Notes: generated from the sequence alone by a model not told the origin. DNA of 64,000 nucleotides from Bradyrhizobium sp. SSBR45G (GCF_030159255.1 NZ_BSCT01000032.1:39518-103517), one strand, 5' to 3'. Positions 7,891-16,961 are shown, numbered from the stretch's first letter. Made by a program: numbers and translations.

Positions 7891-8751
7891 ATGAGGGGAT
7901 CGATCGCGGGCTGGGGCAGCGGCGCTGTCGGCATGACGATCTTCAGCGGCTCGCTGCCGGCGACGCGCGCCGCCCTGGGCGGCTTTGCGCCGCTGTTCCT
8001 GACCGGGGCGCGCGCTACCCTCGCGGCCATGCTCGCCGCGCTGTGCCTCGTCTGGCTGCGCCAGCCGCTGCCTGCGCGGCGCGATCTCGTCTCGCTCGCG
8101 ATCGTGTCGCTCGGCGTCGTGATTGGCTTCCCGCTGCTCACCGCGCTGGCGCTTCAGCACGTCACCTCGGCGCATGCGATCGTCTTCATCGGCCTGCTGC
8201 CGCTGTCGACCGCATTGTTCGGCGTGCTGCGCGGCGGCGAACGGCCGCGGCCGCTGTTCTGGCTGTTCGCCGGCCTCGGCGCGGCGGCGGTCTCGGGCTT
8301 CGCGCTGTCGCAGGAAGGCGTGCCGTCGCCGATCGGCGACCTCGCGATGATCGCCGCGATCATCGTCTGTGGTCTCGGCTATGCGGAAGGCGCCGTGCTG
8401 ACCCGGCGGCTCGGTGGCTGGCAGGTGATCTCATGGGCGCTGCTGCTGTCATCGCCGGTGATGCTGCCGCTGGCGCTGGCCACGATGCCGGCCGCAGCGC
8501 AGGACATCACCGCAGCGGCCTGGCTCGGCCTCGCCTATGTCTCGGTGTTCAGCATGTTCATCGGCTTCGCCTTCTGGTACCGCGGCCTCGCGCGCGGCGG
8601 CACCGCGACGGTGGGCCAGCTGCAGCTGCTGCAGCCGTTTCTCGGCCTCGTCTTCGCAAGCCTGCTGCTGCACGAGCCGGTGTCCGCGACTATGATCGGC
8701 GCGGCCGGTGTCGTCGTGCTCTGCGTCGCGATGGCCCGGCGCTGGGCCTGA
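7891..8751 (+). CDS. EamA-family (DMT) membrane transporter
   Basis: A 286-residue inner-membrane protein with about ten hydrophobic segments arranged as two EamA halves, the size and layout of drug/metabolite exporters such as YdcZ/RhaT relatives. The ATG is preceded by a strong GAGGAGGA site seven bases upstream. It is divergent from the MocR regulator, a common pairing in proteobacteria, so its expression probably depends on that regulator. The exported compound cannot be deduced; amino acids or amines are typical for the family. Confidence 0.88.
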   Translation: MRGSIAGWGSGAVGMTIFSGSLPATRAALGGFAPLFLTGARATLAAMLAALCLVWLRQPLPARRDLVSLAIVSLGVVIGFPLLTALALQHVTSAHAIVFIGLLPLSTALFGVLRGGERPRPLFWLFAGLGAAAVSGFALSQEGVPSPIGDLAMIAAIIVCGLGYAEGAVLTRRLGGWQVISWALLLSSPVMLPLALATMPAAAQDITAAAWLGLAYVSVFSMFIGFAFWYRGLARGGTATVGQLQLLQPFLGLVFASLLLHEPVSATMIGAAGVVVLCVAMARRWA

Positions 8752-8760
8752 GCTGACCGC

Positions 8761-9495
8761 CTATTTGCGATGATAAAGTCCGGTGAAGCTGACGCCGGCG
8801 CCGCCGCAATCATTGTTGTCCTCGACCAGCAGCCAGGCGCCGACGCGCTGCAGTCGGACGCGGCACTCATCGCCGGCGTTCGGCCGCTCGAACGGCGTCG
8901 TGCCATCGTCGACGAAGGCGATCAGCCCATCCTTCGGCTCGGCCGTTGCCGCGAGCGAGCCATTGTGCAGGTCGCGACCCGTCGGCAACACCTGGTCGCC
9001 TTCGATGCGCAGCCGCCCGACTGAAGCCTTGGTGATCGTCAGTCCGCCGCCGGGATGCTCCCAGCTTCCGATCCACTCCGAGAGTGCCGGCGTGGCCATC
9101 GGCTCCACCTTGGCCAGCGCCGCCCGCGGTAGCCAGCCGGTGGTCCAGGTCTGGCTTTTTGCATGCGGCGACTGGTAGCTGACGCAGGTGAAATCGCCGC
9201 GCGTCCTGCCCAGCAGCACGAGGTCGTCGCTGACCAGATACGCCTTCTTCCGGCAGGCGTCGGTCAGGGCCGGACAGCCCACGGCCTTGAAGTCGTCGTC
9301 ATAGGGGCTCTTGACGAAGTTGACGCGCGGCTGGCCGCTCACCTTGGCAGCGGCGAGCGGCCGGGCATCATCCCACGCGATGCCGTTGCAATTGGCCGGG
9401 TCGTTGGCGTCGTAGGCTGCTGCCGGCGTGACGGTCAGGAGGCCGCTCAGTAGGATTGCTATCGAGGCTGCCCGCATCTGCCATTTCCTGCTCAT
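8761..9495 (-). CDS. Exported protein of unknown function
   Basis: A 244-residue protein with a signal peptide ending near 'TPAAAYDAND'. It has paired cysteines ('NCNG', 'GCPAL', 'ACRKK', 'TCVSY', 'ECRVRL', 'NDCGG'), suggesting disulfides in the periplasm. The N-terminal half contains 'SDDLVLLGRTRGDFTCVSY' and 'TTGWLPRAAL', which resembles SH3-like domains of exported proteins. The C-terminal half ('WIGSWEHPGGGLTI...LRIEGDQ') resembles a small beta-barrel module. It converges on the EamA gene with a nine-base gap. No family is recognised with confidence. Confidence 0.72.
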   Translation of the reverse strand: MSRKWQMRAASIAILLSGLLTVTPAAAYDANDPANCNGIAWDDARPLAAAKVSGQPRVNFVKSPYDDDFKAVGCPALTDACRKKAYLVSDDLVLLGRTRGDFTCVSYQSPHAKSQTWTTGWLPRAALAKVEPMATPALSEWIGSWEHPGGGLTITKASVGRLRIEGDQVLPTGRDLHNGSLAATAEPKDGLIAFVDDGTTPFERPNAGDECRVRLQRVGAWLLVEDNNDCGGAGVSFTGLYHRK

Positions 9496-9681
9496 GTTCC
9501 ACGGACAATGAGTGGCCTGGCAGGCCAGGTCGGTTCAAGTGCATGCCGGCTGCCCAGCACTGGGACTGGCGAAGCTCATTGTCTGCTTAGTCAGAAGCAG
9601 GCATCAGCACGCAGGCCGCAATGCTGGCGATGGGCCGATCGACGACATTAAACCGTACGGGCTGAAGTCTTGAAAACTCGG

Positions 9682-10296
9682 CTATGTCCTTCCGATTTGT
9701 TTCGGCTCGTCCGGCCATGCACGTCCCTTCTTCACCCAGCGACGAGCCTGGCGAAGCGCGGCGGCTGTTGCGCCTCGCCCCAAGACAAGCCCGGCACCTA
9801 TCGTCAGTTTCACCATGGATTGAACGATAGTCACGATTTCAAACCGGCTCAAATTCGTCCAAACGGACTTCAGTGTCACCGTGCCATCATGCCCATGGAT
9901 GATCACTCCAAGGAATGCGAACCGAAACAACTCGGCGAATCCATCTGCCAGAAAATATAGGCCGATCACAGTGACGAGGCTGACCTCCATATTTTTCAGG
10001 TCACTCGACGCCGTAGGCAAGGTGCGATCCTCAAGGGCTTGGTCGGCTTTATCGACCAACCGGCGGCTCCACCACATGAGGCCGAGACCGAACGCTGCAT
10101 AAACCGCAATTGGCCCAAAATGACTGGCTGCTATCATGACCAGCGCTGACGAACGATCGGCGACATTTGCCAACGTCCAATAGTACGTCACATCAAAATT
10201 GGAGATTGTCGCCGGCAGCGCAGCTACGGCGCTTAACAAAACGAGTAAGCCAAAGGCTTTGACGAAAAGCTGCGTAACGTCTCGGCGGGTGAACAT
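9682..10296 (-). CDS. Integral membrane protein of unknown function
   Basis: A 204-residue protein with about four hydrophobic segments (near residues 12-30, 52-75, 100-120 and 155-172) and a basic C-terminus. AGGCGAGAG precedes the ATG. Base composition is visibly less GC-rich than the neighbours, and the gene stands alone with non-coding flanks of 186 and 204 bases. It may therefore be horizontally acquired or under weaker codon selection. No motif points to a function. Confidence 0.6.
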   Translation of the reverse strand: MFTRRDVTQLFVKAFGLLVLLSAVAALPATISNFDVTYYWTLANVADRSSALVMIAASHFGPIAVYAAFGLGLMWWSRRLVDKADQALEDRTLPTASSDLKNMEVSLVTVIGLYFLADGFAELFRFAFLGVIIHGHDGTVTLKSVWTNLSRFEIVTIVQSMVKLTIGAGLVLGRGATAAALRQARRWVKKGRAWPDEPKQIGRT

Positions 10297-10500
10297 TCTC
10301 TCGCCTTTGCGTGGAAGCTGGAGTTTTGCATAGGCAAACAGTTTCTTGGCATTCAGACTACGCGATTGTTTACTTGAAGCAAGTCGCAGGAGTGTGCTCG
10401 GTACCAGGTCCGAAATGAGCGATGGCTGAGACTCGGATCCATATCCTTCCGGTTCAGGCCTTAAAGTTGGACTGGAGAACCAGCTATCAGACGAACGGCA

Positions 10501-11115
10501 TCAGCCGCGAGCCCGTGCGCTGCTTCCAGAGCCTGCGATCGCGCGAACGACGAGGGCGATGCGGTCGGCGCGGGCCGCGGGTCTGATCCGGCCGGAGCGT
10601 TCGAGCTCGGTGAGACCGTGAAGGGCGGCCCAGAACGTCTCGGTGACGACAGCGACATCGGTGCAGAACGGTTTCACGACCGCGGCAAGCGCGGCGAACG
10701 CGGCCTGCAGCTCCGGCCTGGTGTCGGCCTCCGCGAACCGCAGCTTCGTCGGCAGGACGAACATGGCCTCGTAGAGGGCAGGGCGCCCCATTGCGAAGGC
10801 GAGATAGGCGAGAACGACGTTTTCGAGCGCCTTGCGTCGTCCGATCGATTCGCTGGCCGCCGTCCGCAGCGCGGCCGTGATGTCCTTGAATCCCTCGACG
10901 GCCACGGCTGCAACGATCGCATCCCTGTTCTCGAAATGCGAATAGAGGACGGGCTGGCTGTATTCGATCTCGTCGGCCAGCCGGCGGATCGTCACCGCGT
11001 CCCATCCCTCACGCTCCGCAATGGCGCGCGCGGTCGCGACGATGCGGTGCTCACGCTCGGCCCGCTCCCTGCCTTTGCGCTCAGTGATTCCCAACCGTCG
11101 ATCTCCCGAGTTCAC
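10501..11115 (-). CDS. TetR-family transcriptional regulator
   Basis: A 204-residue one-component regulator. The N-terminal HTH contains 'AIAEREGWDAVTIRRLADEI' and 'SQPVLYSHFENRDAIVAAVA', a standard TetR recognition helix. The C-terminal ligand domain looks like the TetR_C WHG type ('FWAALHGLTELERSGRI'). The start is GTG. It is divergent from the DUF4267 gene at 11213, and two identical palindromes lie in the 97-base gap, so it very probably represses itself and that gene. The inducer is unknown. Confidence 0.9.
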   Translation of the reverse strand: MNSGDRRLGITERKGRERAEREHRIVATARAIAEREGWDAVTIRRLADEIEYSQPVLYSHFENRDAIVAAVAVEGFKDITAALRTAASESIGRRKALENVVLAYLAFAMGRPALYEAMFVLPTKLRFAEADTRPELQAAFAALAAVVKPFCTDVAVVTETFWAALHGLTELERSGRIRPAARADRIALVVRAIAGSGSSARARG

Positions 11116-11144
11116 GACGTTGTCATTTTACCGATGCTTGATGA

Positions 11145-11181
11145 TCTAGCAACGCTAGAATATGGATCTAGCAATGCTAGA
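11145..11181 (+). promoter_or_regulatory. Two tandem palindromic operators for the TetR regulator
   Basis: TCTAGCAACGCTAGA (11145-11159) and TCTAGCAATGCTAGA (11167-11181) share the perfect arms TCTAGC/GCTAGA around AAC or AAT. Their centres are 22 bases apart. They fill the gap between the divergent TetR and DUF4267 genes. Confidence 0.75.
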
Positions 11182-11212
11182 TTTGTGGATGTCACTAGAC
11201 CCGGAGAGATGA

Positions 11213-11593
11213 ATGTTTCGGTTTGCACTGGGGATCGCCGTGCTCTTGGCCCTCGCGATCATCGTGATCGGAATCCAGTATGTGGCGCGCCCGTTGGCTG
11301 CGACCCGCAGCTTCGGGCTGCCGCTTCCGGAGAGCGGCGCCAATGTCGCCGGATGGCTTCGCCTCAAGGGCGTGCGCGACATCGTCTCTGGGCTGGCCGT
11401 GCTGGCCTTGATGATGTGGGGCCCACCCGGCGCGGTCGGCATCCTTCTGCTGGTGGAAGCCATCATCCCCGTGGGCGACATGCTGGTCATCCTTGCCGCG
11501 AACGGCTCTGCCAAGCTCGCCTTCGGCATGCACGGGGTGACAGCCGTCATCATGGTCCTGGCCGCCGTGCCTCTGATCATGGGCGCGGCCTGA
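11213..11593 (+). CDS. DUF4267-domain small membrane protein
   Basis: A 126-residue protein with four hydrophobic segments. It contains the pattern seen in DUF4267 proteins: 'FGLPLPESGANVAGWLRLKG' followed by 'RDIVSGLAVLALMM' and 'EAIIPVGDMLVILAANG'. GGAGA precedes the ATG. It is the likely target of the divergent TetR regulator. The biochemical role of DUF4267 is unknown; pairing with TetR regulators suggests a stress or detoxification function, which is inference. Confidence 0.8.
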   Translation: MFRFALGIAVLLALAIIVIGIQYVARPLAATRSFGLPLPESGANVAGWLRLKGVRDIVSGLAVLALMMWGPPGAVGILLLVEAIIPVGDMLVILAANGSAKLAFGMHGVTAVIMVLAAVPLIMGAA

Positions 11594-11688
11594 GATGGCG
11601 CGTGCTTCTTCAATACCGTGCGGCTGTGTCGGTGAAACCGCCGACAGGAACGATGGCTGTGAAGGTCTTGGTCGAGGCGGCCGCAGCC

Positions 11689-12414
11689 TCACATCAGCCC
11701 CGATCCCTTCAGGCTGGTATGGCCGTTCTTGCCGACGATGATGTGGTCGTGAACGGTGATGCCGAGCGGCCTAGCGATGTCGACGATCGTCTTGGTCATG
11801 CGGATGTCGGCCTGCGACGGCGTCGGGTCGCCGGAGGGGTGGTTGTGCACCAGGATGATCGCGGTGGCGGACAATTCCAGCGCGCGCTTGATCACCTCGC
11901 GCGGATAGACCGGCGTGTGGTCGACGGTGCCGGTCTGCTGCACCTCGTCGGCGATCAGCTGGTTGCGCTTGTCGAGAAACAACAGCCTGAACTGCTCCTT
12001 GTCGGCGAACGCCATGCTGGTCCGGCAATAGGTGATGACCTCCTGCCATGAGGCCAGCGCGTGCTTCTGCCGGACCTCGCCCTTGGCGATGCGGTGCGCG
12101 GCGGCCGCAATCAGCTTGAGCTGCGTGATCGAGGCATCGCCGATGCCGTCGAACTCGCGCAATCGTGGCTCCGGCGCGTGGATCACTTCGGCAAACGAGC
12201 CGAAGGTCTTCAGCAGCGCCTTCGCCAGCGGCTTCATGTCGCGCCGCGGCTGCGCCGCGAACAGCACCATCTCCAGCAGCTCGTAGTCGCTCAGCGCATC
12301 GGGGCCCGCGCTTTGGAAGCGCTCGCGCAGCCGCTGCCGATGGCCATGATAATGCGGCGTCTCGGGCGGCCTGTCATCGGGTGGGAAAGCTTTGTCCGGC
12401 ATCGGCGTCAGCAT
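11689..12414 (-). CDS. radC: RadC-family JAB/MPN protein
   Basis: A 241-residue protein with an N-terminal helix-hairpin-helix-like part ('LREFDGIGDASITQLKLIAA') and a C-terminal JAB domain with the metal motif 'ILVHNHPSGDPTPSQAD' (HxH...D). RadC was named for DNA repair, but that role in vivo is disputed and its metalloprotease activity is unproven. In many alphaproteobacteria radC sits directly downstream of map. Here map is at 17859-18683 on the same strand, about 5.4 kb away. Confidence 0.9.
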   Translation of the reverse strand: MLTPMPDKAFPPDDRPPETPHYHGHRQRLRERFQSAGPDALSDYELLEMVLFAAQPRRDMKPLAKALLKTFGSFAEVIHAPEPRLREFDGIGDASITQLKLIAAAAHRIAKGEVRQKHALASWQEVITYCRTSMAFADKEQFRLLFLDKRNQLIADEVQQTGTVDHTPVYPREVIKRALELSATAIILVHNHPSGDPTPSQADIRMTKTIVDIARPLGITVHDHIIVGKNGHTSLKGSGLM

Positions 12415-12471
12415 GCCGTGACGTGACGTTTTTGCAACCTCGAAGTGTCGGCGCCGCCCGTCGGACCTGCG

Positions 12472-13011
12472 TCAGGCCGCATGTCCGGACAGCACAATGG
12501 CGACGCCTGCGATCAGCGCGAATGCGGTGGGATAGAAGGTCAGCGCAAAGCCGAACGCGCGGCCCGCGGCGCCCCGGGCGTAGCCAACCCAGAACAGCAG
12601 CCGTCCGAGGCCGAACAGGACGACGAGCGTGACCAGCAGGACCTCCGGACGCGGCAGCGTCGCCGCCAGCCCGAGATGCACGGCGACCGCGAGCACAGCC
12701 TGCTCCAGCGTGTTCTGCAGGATCGCATTGCCGCGCCGGACGGCATCGCTGGCCACCGTCGCCGCCGCGCCGGCGATGTCCTGGGCCGAGAAAAAGCGCA
12801 GCCGGGCGACGTTGCCGATCGCGCCGAGCAGCCAGACGATCACGAGCAGATCGAGCCGCAGCGCCGTGGCCAGCCGCTCCGCGGCAGGCTGCGCCGCGCC
12901 GCCGCTCCGCCACAGCGCGAGGCCGATGGCCGTAACGGCGATCAGCGCGGCTGCGGCCATGCCGGCCGCGACGTGGCGCTGCTCGCGATGGAATGCTGCG
13001 TCATCCGCCAT
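12472..13011 (-). CDS. MAPEG-family membrane protein
   Basis: A 179-residue membrane protein with four hydrophobic segments. It contains the MAPEG-like pattern 'RGNAILQNTLEQAVLAVAVH' and 'LVVLFGLGRLLFWVGYARG'. MAPEG proteins are glutathione- or lipid-active trimeric enzymes. The ATG at 13011 has AGGAGGA ten bases upstream; an earlier in-frame ATG at 13065 lacks such a site. The gene follows the BTAD-hydrolase gene by about 60 bases on the same strand. The substrate is unknown. Confidence 0.8.
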   Translation of the reverse strand: MADDAAFHREQRHVAAGMAAAALIAVTAIGLALWRSGGAAQPAAERLATALRLDLLVIVWLLGAIGNVARLRFFSAQDIAGAAATVASDAVRRGNAILQNTLEQAVLAVAVHLGLAATLPRPEVLLVTLVVLFGLGRLLFWVGYARGAAGRAFGFALTFYPTAFALIAGVAIVLSGHAA

Positions 13012-13070
13012 GACGATCGTGTCCTCCTGTCGCGACCGGCCAAGCGATGCGTCCGATTCCGCCATCCTGT

Positions 13071-14621
13071 CTACCCCGGGAGGCCTTCCAGAAAGGTTGT
13101 GATGCCGGCAAGCACCGTCTGCTGATCCCCGGCGAAGATCCAGTGATCGGCGCCGTCGAGCTCGACGAATCGCGCCTGCGGGATGTGGCTGGCGAGATGC
13201 CGGCCGGCCCCGACCAGCACGGCGTGGTCGTTGCGCCGGTGCAGCACCAGGGTCGGTGCAGCGATCCGTCCGAGCAGATGCCGGACGTCCGTATCCCGCA
13301 ACGCCTCGAGCAGGCCCTTGATGGCACCGGGGCTCGAAGCGGCCCGCAGCAGGCCGGCCCACCAGGCCCGCGCCTGGGCGTCGCCGGCAAGGCTCGGCGC
13401 GAACGTCTCGATGCCGGCCGGGCCGCCCCATCCGGTCACGAGCTGCCGCAGCCACATGTCGTACTGCCTGGCCTGCAGCGCGTGCGGATAGTCTGATGTC
13501 GCGCTGCCCTTGGCCAGCGAGGCGAACAGGATCAGGCCGGCGACGCGTTCGGGATGGGCGGCGGCGAAGGCGATGCAGGCGGGTCCTCCTTCGGAAGCGC
13601 CGAGCAGCACCGTGCGTCGGCTGCCGGCGGCGTCGAGCACGGTCGCGATGTCGCGCGCCGTGGCCTTCAGGTCGGGGCTGAAGCCGACCCGGTCGGACAG
13701 CCCGACGCCGCGGCGATCGAACAGGATCAGGCGGCCCAGGCGAGCGAGCGCGGACAGGAACGCGCGGCAGCGCGGCTCCTCCCAGATCCGTTCGACATGG
13801 GAGACGAAGCCGGGCAGCAGCAGGATGTCGAGGGCGCCGCTGCCGTAGGTCTGATACGCGAGATGGATGCTGTCCTTGCCGACATAGCGGGTCGGCGGCG
13901 TCGGCTCGCTTTGGCTCGCGGTGCCATGCTTCAGCAGCGCCAGCGTGTCGGCTTCGGGCGCCACCCCGAGCTCGTCGTGCAGACATTGCGTCAGGGCCGC
14001 GAGATGGCGTTCGGCAGCGGCCCGGTCGCCGGAGAGCAGCAGGCTGCGGATCAGGGCGCGGCCATAGACCTCGCTCAGCGGATCGAGCGCGACGAGGCGC
14101 CGCGCATGGGTGACGGCGGTGACATGGTCGCCGGCCGCGCTCGCGTCCTGCACCACGCGCTCCAGCGCCTGCACCGCGCGGCCGCGCAGCGCCTCCCGCC
14201 GGAAGAACGCCCATTCGTCGAACTGCGGACTGTCGCCGGGCGCGAAGCCGTCGAGGAAATCACCGGTCGCGAGCCGGCAGGCCAGCGCGAAGTCGCCGCG
14301 ATCGCAGGCGGCCTCGAACTGCAGCGAGTCCAGCTCGAGCTGGGCCGTCGCGGCCCACCGGATCGTGGCGCGGTCAACCGTCAGGGCGCCCTCGCCGAGC
14401 GCGAGCTGGATCCGGTGCAACAGCCGGCGCAGCCGTGCCCGCGCCGTCTCCTCCGGGCTGTCCGGCCAGAACATCGTCGCGACGATTTCGCGGGCCACAG
14501 CGCCGTTGGCCTCGGCCAGATAGACCAGCAGCGCAAGGCCCTTGCGCAGCGACAGCGGGCACGTCTGGTCGTCTCGGCGGATCTCCGGAAAGCCGAATGT
14601 GCGGACGCTGAACCGGGGCAT
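13071..14621 (-). CDS. SARP/BTAD regulator-like domain fused to an alpha/beta hydrolase
   Basis: A 516-residue fusion. Residues 1-95 resemble an OmpR-type winged helix ('LSLRKGLALLVYLAE', 'ARARLRRLLHRIQLALG'). Residues ~95-245 form a helical BTAD repeat domain ending 'LHDELGVAPEADTLAL', typical of SARP and AfsR activators. Residues ~260-516 are an alpha/beta hydrolase with the nucleophile elbow 'VLLGASEGGPA', an acid in 'LVLHRRNDHAVLVG' and the His in 'LDGADHWIFAGD', so the catalytic triad looks complete. The start is the ATG opening 'MPRFSVRTF'; the frame is open further upstream, but that part is low-complexity and overlaps the divergent gene. It may be a regulator that senses a ligand through its hydrolase fold. 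Confidence 0.85.
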   Translation of the reverse strand: MPRFSVRTFGFPEIRRDDQTCPLSLRKGLALLVYLAEANGAVAREIVATMFWPDSPEETARARLRRLLHRIQLALGEGALTVDRATIRWAATAQLELDSLQFEAACDRGDFALACRLATGDFLDGFAPGDSPQFDEWAFFRREALRGRAVQALERVVQDASAAGDHVTAVTHARRLVALDPLSEVYGRALIRSLLLSGDRAAAERHLAALTQCLHDELGVAPEADTLALLKHGTASQSEPTPPTRYVGKDSIHLAYQTYGSGALDILLLPGFVSHVERIWEEPRCRAFLSALARLGRLILFDRRGVGLSDRVGFSPDLKATARDIATVLDAAGSRRTVLLGASEGGPACIAFAAAHPERVAGLILFASLAKGSATSDYPHALQARQYDMWLRQLVTGWGGPAGIETFAPSLAGDAQARAWWAGLLRAASSPGAIKGLLEALRDTDVRHLLGRIAAPTLVLHRRNDHAVLVGAGRHLASHIPQARFVELDGADHWIFAGDQQTVLAGITTFLEGLPG

Positions 14622-14768
14622 CGTGACGGAACCTGTGATGGCGGCGTCCGGGGGACGCCCAGGGGACGGTCGCCTGATAGCGGTCAGGCTCGATCGCGGC
14701 GGGTGGTCTGGATCGAAACGATCCTGTCGCGCTCGATGCGCGGCCGGCCGCACAACCGGAGAGTCCTC

Positions 14769-15548
14769 ATGTTCGCACGTCTCCTCATCATGTTCTACGC
14801 CATTGCGAGCTACGCCATTTTTCTTGTGTCCTTCGGCTGGGCGCTCGGGTTCGTCGACAATTATGGCCAGCTCGCCGCCAAGACGATCGACAGCGGCGCT
14901 GCAGTCGGCCTCGCCGAGGCGATCGTCATCGATGTGCTGCTGCTCACGCTGTTCGCGCTCCAGCACAGCGTGATGGCGCGGCCTGCGTTCAAGCGCTGGT
15001 GGACGCGTCTCGTTCCGCCGGCGGCCGAGCGCAGCACCTATGTGCTGCTCTCCAGCCTGATCCTGCTGCTGCTGTTCTGGCAGTGGCGGCCGATTCCGAT
15101 GCCGCTCTGGCATGTCGAGGGGCTGGCCGCCAATATGCTGATCGGCCTGCATTGGCTCGGCTGGCTGATCGCGCTGACCTCGACCTATCTGATCGATCAT
15201 TTCGATCTGTTCGGCCTGCGCCAGGGCTTCTTCGCGCTGCGCGGCACCGCTGCGCCGGCGCATCCGTTCAAGACGCCGCTGCTGTATCGCCTGGTCCGCC
15301 ATCCGCTGATGCTCGGCTTCCTGATCGCGTTCTGGGCCACGCCCGAGATGAGCGCCGGGCATCTGCTGTTCGCGGCGCTCAGCACCGCTTACATCCTGGT
15401 CGGCGTGCTGCTCGAGGAGCGCGATCTGGTTGCTGCCTTCGGGGAGAGCTATGAGCGTTACCGCCAGCGGGTTCCGATGCTGCTGCCGCGGCTGACCGGC
15501 GCTCGCCGCAGCGCCGAATCCGAGTCCGAAGCGCATGGCGCGCGCTAG
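14769..15548 (+). CDS. mddA: NnrU/MddA-like methyltransferase (probable methanethiol S-methyltransferase)
   Basis: A 259-residue membrane protein with about six hydrophobic segments. The C-terminal half has the ICMT/NnrU-type pattern 'YRLVRHPLMLGFLIAFWATP', 'AYILVGVLLEERDL' and 'FGESYERYRQRVPMLLP', which matches MddA. That enzyme methylates methanethiol with S-adenosylmethionine to give dimethyl sulfide and is known from Bradyrhizobium. The ATG opens 'MFARLLIMF'; an upstream extension of this frame is antisense to the BTAD gene and not coding. It is divergent from the BTAD-hydrolase across 147 bases. The gene name is an assignment by pattern. Confidence 0.75.
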   Translation: MFARLLIMFYAIASYAIFLVSFGWALGFVDNYGQLAAKTIDSGAAVGLAEAIVIDVLLLTLFALQHSVMARPAFKRWWTRLVPPAAERSTYVLLSSLILLLLFWQWRPIPMPLWHVEGLAANMLIGLHWLGWLIALTSTYLIDHFDLFGLRQGFFALRGTAAPAHPFKTPLLYRLVRHPLMLGFLIAFWATPEMSAGHLLFAALSTAYILVGVLLEERDLVAAFGESYERYRQRVPMLLPRLTGARRSAESESEAHGAR

Positions 15549-15770
15549 GACATCCCGCAGGACGCCGCCGTCGATCAGCCCCTGCTGCGGCGGCGGCCGA
15601 CCGTGATCGGTTTCACTGTCGCATGCCCGAGGCGGCGCCCACGCAGACGTGAACTGGCAATGCGGACCTCTGCACCCATGTCTGGCTTGAATGCTGCGAT
15701 GCAAAATCGTCGCTTCTCAGCATCACCGACTTGCCGCACTGAATGGTGTGCCGCCTGGGAGAGGTTTCCG

Positions 15771-16961
15771 TTGACCACCATCACGTCCGAGTCCGGCGAC
15801 TCGCTGTCGGCCTGGATCACGCTGCTGATCGCGTTCTCCTGCGGACTGATCGTCGCCAACATCTATTATGCGCAGCCGCTGATCGGGCCGATCAGCGCCG
15901 ATCTCGGTTTGCGGCCGCAACTGGCGGGGCTCTTGGTGACGATGAGCCAGATCGGCTACGGCGCGGGCCTGCTGTTCGTGGTGCCGCTCGGTGATCTTAT
16001 CGAGAACCGCAAGCTCGTCATCACCTCGATCATCATCGGTGCGGCGGCACTCGCCTGCGCGTCACTGGCGACGAGTCCGTCGACCTTCCTGCTCTCGGCG
16101 CTGCTGATCGGCTTCGGCTCGGTCGCAGTGCAGATCCTGATCCCCTATGCCGGCCACATGGCGCCGGAGGCGATCCGCGGCCGCACCGTCGGCAACGTCA
16201 CCACCGGCCTGATGCTCGGCATCATGCTGGCGCGGCCGCTGGCAAGCTTCGTTGCCGCGCATGCCTCCTGGCACGTGATCTACGCGGCCTCGGCGCTGGC
16301 GATGCTGACACTGGCCGTGGTGCTACGCATCGCGCTGCCGCCGCGCGAGCCCGAGGCGCGGCTGAGCTACGGCCAGCTGCTCGGCTCGATGGTCCAGCTG
16401 TATCGCGACACGCCGTCGCTGCGCCGCCGGGCGCTGTACCAGGCCGCGCTGTTCGGCAGCTTCAGCGTGTTCTGGACCACTTCGCCGCTGCTGCTGGCCG
16501 GACCGGACTTCCGGATGTCGCAGACCGGAATCGCCCTGTTTGCGCTCGCCGGTGTCGCCGGCGCGATCATGGCCCCGATTGCGGGCCGGATCGCCGATCG
16601 CGGCTGGACGCGGCCCGCCACGATCGCGTCGATGCTGCTGTGCGCGGTCGGCTTCGGGCTGACGCTGCTCGTTCCCCTCGGAACGCATTGGTCGCTGACC
16701 GCGCTCGTGATCGCGGCGATCGCGATCGATTGCGGCGCGCAGCTCAGCCTGATCCTCGGCTACCGCGTGCTGTTCGTGCTCGGTGCCGGCCAGCGCAGCC
16801 GGCTCAACGGGCTCTACATGACGACGTTCTTCGTCGCCGGCGCTGCCGGATCGGGCATCGGCGCCTTCGCCTACGCGCATGGCGGCTGGACGCTCGCGGC
16901 CGCGCTCGGCACGGCGCTGCCACTTGCTGCGTTGGCCTATCAGTTCACCGAGCAGGCCTGA
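15771..16961 (+). CDS. MFS transporter
   Basis: A 396-residue inner-membrane protein with twelve predicted hydrophobic segments, in the MFS exporter group that begins 'SCGLIVANIYYAQPLIGPI', a signature of YgaY/AraJ-like drug or sugar efflux proteins. The A-motif-like loop reads 'PLGDLIENRKLV'. The TTG at 15771 is chosen because GGGAGAGG lies six bases before it and it gives the standard family length; the open frame upstream lacks sequence like the family. It ends exactly where the convergent dioxygenase ends. Confidence 0.87.
   Translation: MTTITSESGDSLSAWITLLIAFSCGLIVANIYYAQPLIGPISADLGLRPQLAGLLVTMSQIGYGAGLLFVVPLGDLIENRKLVITSIIIGAAALACASLATSPSTFLLSALLIGFGSVAVQILIPYAGHMAPEAIRGRTVGNVTTGLMLGIMLARPLASFVAAHASWHVIYAASALAMLTLAVVLRIALPPREPEARLSYGQLLGSMVQLYRDTPSLRRRALYQAALFGSFSVFWTTSPLLLAGPDFRMSQTGIALFALAGVAGAIMAPIAGRIADRGWTRPATIASMLLCAVGFGLTLLVPLGTHWSLTALVIAAIAIDCGAQLSLILGYRVLFVLGAGQRSRLNGLYMTTFFVAGAAGSGIGAFAYAHGGWTLAAALGTALPLAALAYQFTEQA

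Noticed and set aside
13554..14768. N-terminal 405-codon extension of the MddA-like frame
   Set aside because: It is antisense to the BTAD-hydrolase, and the family begins at the Met encoded at 14769.
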